NCBI GenBank assembly: GCA_023957975.1
Contig: JAMLGM010000001.1
Coordinates: forward strand, 124,001 to 188,000
Length of the DNA: 64,000 nucleotides
DNA from: Microthrixaceae bacterium
GTDB lineage: Bacteria > Actinomycetota > Acidimicrobiia > Acidimicrobiales > Microtrichaceae
Direction: 5' to 3'
The position numbers and the translations under genes are program-made. The notes under the pieces are model-generated. The model saw nothing but the letters and a program-made list of their open reading frames with translations. It was not told where the DNA came from and ran no database searches. Shown here piece after piece: positions 59,845 through 64,000 of this stretch (positions are counted from its first letter, which is position 1; the number at the start of each line of letters is the position of its first letter).

Positions 59845-62082
59845 TCAGGGATCCGTCGCCGCGCCCGCGCTCTCGCCCGCCGGGGCCGCCGGCTGCGCCG
59901 CCACTGTGGCACCGGGAGTCGTGACCGGTGCGGATTCGGGCGGAATTTCCGGTGGAGCCGTCGTCGTGGTCGTGGGAGCGAACCGCTCATCGGGCGGATC
60001 GACGACCGTCCCGTAATCGACGTTCGGGAAATCGCAGCCCGGCTGACCGTCGACCGCGTTGTTCATGTAGGTCTTCCACATCTGTGCCGGCAACCCGCCG
60101 CCGGTCACCCCTTTGCCCGTCGACGGGTCGACCATGGGTGTCTGAGACTCGGCAAACCCCAACCACACCACCGTGGAGACCTTGCAGCTGAACCCTGCGA
60201 ACCAGGCGTCGACGCTGTTGTCGGTCGTACCGGTCTTGCCCGCGGCGGCCGCCTTGATCTGGGCACCCTTGCCGGTGCCTCCGGTGATCACGCCCTTGAG
60301 CACACCGGCCACCGTCTGGGCCACACCCTCCTCGATGACCCGTTCCGGCCCGTAGGCGGCGTCGGTCGCGGCGTCATAGAGCACGTTCCCATCGGCGTCC
60401 TCGACTCGACGAATGATGTGGGGTCGGAACCGCTCGCCTCCGTTCGCGATCGTCGAGTACGCGGTGAGCAACTCATAGACCGACGTTTCCGAGGTGCCGA
60501 GCACCGCCCCGAGCTCCGGCTTCGGATCCTCCAGCAACCCCAACTTCTTGGCCATCTCGGCGAAGGCCTTCACCCCGATCTTTTCCATGATCTGAATGAA
60601 CATCGTGTTGGCCGAATGGATCGTGCCTTCCCGCACGGTCAACAGCCCCAGATCCTCGTCGTTGAAATTCCGCACCGGGTAGGGCTTGTCGCCCTCGAGC
60701 ACGTTCGGGTATTCGATCAACGGCGGGGACCAGAACTGCGACGTGACCGAATGGCCGGCAGCAACATACGCGGCCAGCGCGAACATCTTCGCCGTCGAAC
60801 CGGGTTGACGCCCCGAACCACCGCCGGCCTTACCGAGCGCCAGATTCACTTTTGAGGCCGCATGATCCTGCCCCCCGATCATCGCCTTCACCTGACCATG
60901 ATCATCGACCGACATCAGCGCGGCGCTCGGTCCGGGGTAGGCCGTGAGCACCTGTTGGGTGGCGAGTTGCGCCGTGTATTGCAGCCGTTCATCGACCGTC
61001 AGGTAGATGCGAAGACCGCCGCCATACAGCGCTGAGCTCCCGAGGTACATCGACGCCGTCTCATCCTCGATGAGTTGCTTGCGCACCCAGTCGATGATGT
61101 AGCGACCGCCCATCGATTCGAAATCCGCACGCACCTGCGTGCCGTCGAAGCTCGGCGCCGACGCCAACACGTGATCCTCGAACGCTTCTGCATCGGCGGC
61201 GGTGAATTCTTCGTCGGTGATGTAGCCCAACTCCCGCATGCCCACGAGCACCGTGCGGCGGCGGCGCTTCGCCTCGGTGGCCTCGTCGGGCTTCGACGGA
61301 TCGGTCGGCTCATCGGCATAACTCGGCGCACGCAACAATCCCACGAGATAGGCGGCCTCCGAGATCGACAGCGAACCAGCGTCCTTGTCGAAATACGAGC
61401 GGGCCGCCGCCTCGATACCGACCGCACCACGCCCGAACGGGGCCTCATTGAGATACGCCTCAAGAATCTCCCGCTTGGACATCGTGCGTTCGATCTTCAA
61501 CGCGATCGCCGCCTCGCGCAGCTTTCGCGTGTAGGTCCGTTCGTTGGACAGGTACACCATCTTCACGTACTGCTGGGTGATCGTGGATGCGCCCTGCCGG
61601 GACGCAGACCCGACGATTCCGCGATACGCGGCCCGACCGATGCCGAAGAGGTCGACGCCGTCATGTTCGAAGAAGGATCGGTCCTCCGCAGCGACCACGG
61701 CATTGATCAGATTGGGTGAGATCTCGTCGATTCCTATCTGGATTCGCTTGTTCCCACCCTCAGAGAACTGCGCCTTTGAGTTCGCCGCGGTGCATTCACC
61801 ATCTGCGACGTCGCCGAGACACACGAACGAGGTGGTCTTGATGTTGCGTTCGACATCGGGCACGTCGACGGAGTTGAGAAATGCGAAGGCCCCACCGACC
61901 GCCGCGACCAGCACCAACACCGCTGCGAAGCTGATGCGGCGCACCCATCCGGTTGCGCCGACCGGTCGACGACGCGTCGGCGACGCCCGGCCGCGGCGTG
62001 GCGGTGTTGACGGCGCGGGCCGCGAACCTTTGGAGGCCTGGCGCTTCGGGGGCCCGGACGGACGTCGCGAATCTTCGGACAC
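59845..62082 (-). CDS. ponA: Class A penicillin-binding protein (bifunctional)
   Basis: 745-residue peptidoglycan glycosyltransferase and transpeptidase. A basic, Pro-rich cytoplasmic tail (~48 residues) leads to one membrane helix. The GT51 domain has AAEDRSFFEHDGVD with the catalytic Glu, and ASTITQQYVKMVYL. The transpeptidase has SxxK in QPGSTAKMF, SxN in IHSANTMF and KTG in AGKTGTTDN. A Pro/Thr/Ala-rich external tail follows. It is followed after 6 bp upstream by a DUF5318 gene, so the two are co-transcribed. Confidence 0.95.
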   Translation of the reverse strand: MSEDSRRPSGPPKRQASKGSRPAPSTPPRRGRASPTRRRPVGATGWVRRISFAAVLVLVAAVGGAFAFLNSVDVPDVERNIKTTSFVCLGDVADGECTAANSKAQFSEGGNKRIQIGIDEISPNLINAVVAAEDRSFFEHDGVDLFGIGRAAYRGIVGSASRQGASTITQQYVKMVYLSNERTYTRKLREAAIALKIERTMSKREILEAYLNEAPFGRGAVGIEAAARSYFDKDAGSLSISEAAYLVGLLRAPSYADEPTDPSKPDEATEAKRRRRTVLVGMRELGYITDEEFTAADAEAFEDHVLASAPSFDGTQVRADFESMGGRYIIDWVRKQLIEDETASMYLGSSALYGGGLRIYLTVDERLQYTAQLATQQVLTAYPGPSAALMSVDDHGQVKAMIGGQDHAASKVNLALGKAGGGSGRQPGSTAKMFALAAYVAAGHSVTSQFWSPPLIEYPNVLEGDKPYPVRNFNDEDLGLLTVREGTIHSANTMFIQIMEKIGVKAFAEMAKKLGLLEDPKPELGAVLGTSETSVYELLTAYSTIANGGERFRPHIIRRVEDADGNVLYDAATDAAYGPERVIEEGVAQTVAGVLKGVITGGTGKGAQIKAAAAGKTGTTDNSVDAWFAGFSCKVSTVVWLGFAESQTPMVDPSTGKGVTGGGLPAQMWKTYMNNAVDGQPGCDFPNVDYGTVVDPPDERFAPTTTTTAPPEIPPESAPVTTPGATVAAQPAAPAGESAGAATDP

Positions 62083-62088
62083 GAGCGT

Positions 62089-62493
62089 CTAGGCGCTTCG
62101 CTGTGCCCCGAGCGGCGACGCGCTCAGAAGGTGGTTCCAGCGACACGACATGCACACCTCCACGAGGTAGCAGCGATACTCGCCCGTACGTTGCGACAGT
62201 CGTTCGAGTTCTCGTTTGGAGTTGATCGCCCGCCCCTCCTTGGGCAGCCGCGGGCCGAACACGAACCGTACGTGGCGCAACTTGCGCGTCGCGCACAGTG
62301 GGCACGGCGTCGGTGCGGCGGTGGAGTAGTCGCGACCGACTCGCAACAACTCCAGTTGGGCATCGCACACCTCTTCGCGATCGACCTCGCCGGCCCTCAC
62401 GGCGCGAAGCAACCGTCGACGGTCGAGTCGATAGTCGACCGTGCCCGGATGGGCACCCGGGCGGCCATGGCCACGCGACTGGGGAAACTGCAC
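62089..62493 (-). CDS. DUF5318 family protein
   Basis: 134-residue actinobacterial protein. Two CxxC pairs, in TPCPLCATRKL and EVCMSCRWNHLL, likely bind zinc. The N-terminal half has VDYRLDRRRLLRAVRAGEVDREEVCDAQ (read in parts), typical of DUF5318. It sits just upstream of the class A PBP gene, an arrangement I associate with this family in actinobacteria. The start is a GTG at 62493. The function is unknown; coupling to cell-wall synthesis is inferred from the neighbourhood. Confidence 0.8.
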   Translation of the reverse strand: MQFPQSRGHGRPGAHPGTVDYRLDRRRLLRAVRAGEVDREEVCDAQLELLRVGRDYSTAAPTPCPLCATRKLRHVRFVFGPRLPKEGRAINSKRELERLSQRTGEYRCYLVEVCMSCRWNHLLSASPLGAQRSA

Positions 62494-62697
62494 CCCGCAA
62501 GACTACCGACCCTCACTGACACGACCACGGCGCCGAACCTGAGGACCGTGTCATCGCACGACGCCGCCGATCGGCGAGGGGTCCCCGACCGAGCAGGTTC
62601 CATCGGGCAAAGTGAGAACGTGGCTCAACGACCTCAACGACGACGTCACCCCTCCGCGGGAAACCTGAATGAACCGCCGGAGGTCGTGGCCGCCTCC

Positions 62698-63417
62698 GTG
62701 CCCGAGACATCGCTGAGCACCCTGACCTACCCCGTGGGCGCACCGTTCAATCCGACACGGGTTCGGTTCGGTCCCGGCCTCGCCGACGAGGCGCTCGACC
62801 GGCTGATCGGTACCCCCGAAGGAAAGCGCATCCTCGAACTCGGGGCGGGCGACGGTTCCAACGCCATCGCCCTCGCTCGCCGCGGTGCGCGCGTTTTTGT
62901 CGTCGACTCCTCGGCCGAACGCCTCGCCGTCGCGAGGGCCAACGCCGACACCGCAGGGGTACGGGTCGAGTTTCGCCACAGCGACCTCGCCGAACTCGCC
63001 GACGTTCGTGCCGATCGTCTCGATGGGTGTCTCGCGGTCTATTCGCTGGCGCGCGTCGTCGACGTCGCCCGCGTTTTTCGCCAGGTGCACCGACTCCTGC
63101 GCACCGAGGCGCCCCTCGTGGTGTCGCTGCCCCACCCGCTCGAACTCCTCACCCACGACTCGTCGCCGAACGAAGGTCCGCCGACCCTGACCCGGTCGGC
63201 GTTCGACGACTCGCGGATATTCGTCGGACCTGAACAGATTCCCGTCGAGCCTCACCACACCGCCGACATCGTCACCGCCCTGACCCGCTCGAGCTTTCAC
63301 GTCGACGCCGTGCTCGAACCACCGATGGGCTCCGCTGACGGCGACGTGTTTCGCGCTCCGCGCCACGACTACATCCCGGCGACCGCCATCTACCGAGGTC
63401 GCAAGCTCGGAACGTAA
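62698..63417 (+). CDS. Class I SAM-dependent methyltransferase
   Basis: Methyltransferase of ~239 residues. It has motif I ILELGAGDGSNAIALARRG, motif II VFVVDSSAERLAVA, and SLARVVDVARVFRQVHRLLR with VVSLPHPLELL, in which the usual motif IV region is preserved. The start is uncertain: GTG at 62698 is used, with GTG at 62686 and 62620 as in-frame alternatives. It is divergent from DUF5318, and a 204-bp gap lies between. The substrate is unknown. Confidence 0.75.
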   Translation: MPETSLSTLTYPVGAPFNPTRVRFGPGLADEALDRLIGTPEGKRILELGAGDGSNAIALARRGARVFVVDSSAERLAVARANADTAGVRVEFRHSDLAELADVRADRLDGCLAVYSLARVVDVARVFRQVHRLLRTEAPLVVSLPHPLELLTHDSSPNEGPPTLTRSAFDDSRIFVGPEQIPVEPHHTADIVTALTRSSFHVDAVLEPPMGSADGDVFRAPRHDYIPATAIYRGRKLGT

Positions 63418-63435
63418 CCGGGGCACCCCGGGCGG

Positions 63436-64000
63436 TTATGACTCCGACCGCCGGGCGAGCCATTCACGCAACACCTCGGTCGCCTCGGCACGATCAAACG
63501 GACCCACCTCAAGACGGTGGGCCGTCAGGTGAGCCAAGGCGTCACCGACCTGTCGTCCCGCCGCCAAGCCCAGGTCCTCCATCACCCCGCGACCGTCGAT
63601 CGGAATCGACATCTCCGCAAGGTTCTCCCGAACGGACAGTTCCCGAATCGCCGAGTCGAGTTCCGTCGCTCCAGCGGCGCCGAGCGCGCCTGCCACCTCG
63701 ACGATGTCGCCAACCAGGTCGAAGCGACCGGCCACGAAACGTCGCACATCGCCCGCACTCCAGGGCCCAGCGTGGTCGATCAGGGTTCGCACCCCGCGAA
63801 CAACGCCACCGACTCGCTGCACCGTTGTCTTCGAATGGCGCAGACGCCGTAGCCGGGCGGTGGCGTCGACTCGCGGGTCGACCGCCAGGATGGCCGCGAG
63901 GCGAACGTGCGGGTCACGGCGCAACAACGACCAGTCGATACGCCCGAGCACCGATTCGGTGAGTTCGGGCACAAAGCCATCGGCCAGCGAGTGGTCGATC
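63436..64000 (-). CDS. CCA-adding enzyme/poly(A) polymerase family, C-terminal part (5' end outside window)
   Basis: The frame is open to base 64000, so the N-terminal catalytic head is not in the window. The visible 188 residues match the helical C-terminal region of PcnB/CCA tRNA nucleotidyltransferases: DPHVRLAAILAVD, RLRHSKTTVQRVGGVVRGV and a terminal EATEVLREWLARR. Such enzymes build or repair the tRNA 3' CCA. The assignment rests on this region only and needs the upstream sequence. It ends 18 bp after the convergent methyltransferase gene. Confidence 0.75.
   Translation of the reverse strand, partial: IDHSLADGFVPELTESVLGRIDWSLLRRDPHVRLAAILAVDPRVDATARLRRLRHSKTTVQRVGGVVRGVRTLIDHAGPWSAGDVRRFVAGRFDLVGDIVEVAGALGAAGATELDSAIRELSVRENLAEMSIPIDGRGVMEDLGLAAGRQVGDALAHLTAHRLEVGPFDRAEATEVLREWLARRSES

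Overview
This is one contiguous piece of a high-GC actinobacterial chromosome. The gene families point to the phylum: a fhaA-fhaB-pstP-rodA-pbpA-pknB cluster, DUF5318, a DUF3662-FHA protein, topoisomerase I with a Lys/Ala-rich tail instead of zinc fingers, a CtpE-type P-type ATPase, and many start codons lying 6-9 nt downstream of a TANNNT box, as expected of leaderless mRNAs. The class Acidimicrobiia is my best guess, but this is inference. Both window edges cut genes: a CoA transferase at the left and a CCA-adding enzyme at the right.

Layout. 1-11.5 kb holds CoA-ester metabolism (CoA transferase, thioesterase, acyl-CoA dehydrogenase), a topA-tmk-holB operon, the P-type ATPase ctpE and a small RsbV/RsbW-like switch. 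11.5-15.4 kb is a compact Tad/Flp pilus locus (tadZ-A-B-C, flp, tadE), next to an RpoD/SigB-type sigma factor. 16.7-27.1 kb, on the minus strand, is the Ser/Thr phosphorylation and cell-wall growth cluster. It is unusual in having two membrane-anchored PASTA-only proteins directly after pknB. A tRNA-Leu(CAG) with its terminator closes this block.

27.4-32.6 kb is an accessory segment next to the tRNA. It holds a RES-Xre/MbcA-type toxin-antitoxin pair, a HEAT/LRV-repeat protein divergent from an HTH plus N6-methylase-like protein with a degenerate catalytic motif (the two share a region with overlapping palindromes), and a VapBC pair. 33.2-38.2 kb is a branched-chain-amino-acid-type ABC transporter in which LivH, LivM and LivF are fused in one 949-residue protein. 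38.3-42.8 kb looks foreign. An IS110-family remnant is followed by a tightly overlapping four-gene operon of visibly lower GC: a lipoprotein, a secreted DNase I-like phosphoesterase, a beta-lactamase-fold protein with Cys at the nucleophile position, and an SCP2-like protein.

42.9-44.8 kb is a nitrosative-stress cluster (RIC/ScdA, Rrf2 regulator, small membrane protein, truncated haemoglobin) with an operator-like palindrome in the divergent promoter. 44.8-54.2 kb is mixed housekeeping: M23 peptidase, rRNA methyltransferase, CAP protein, MazG, the ask-asd aspartate pathway, cyclophilin, an inactive-looking S51 peptidase homologue, hydroxybutyryl-CoA dehydrogenase, aat and a VOC protein. 55.3-64 kb is core: the panB, rpsF-ssb-rpsR-rplI and dnaB series, a class A PBP with DUF5318, a methyltransferase and the CCA enzyme.

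No CRISPR array, rRNA or intact insertion sequence was seen. The most promising candidates for undescribed biology are the 38.9-42.8 kb operon, the divergent HEAT/methylase-like pair at 29.2-31.7 kb, and the PASTA-only proteins. Functions are read from motifs and remembered families; no search was run.
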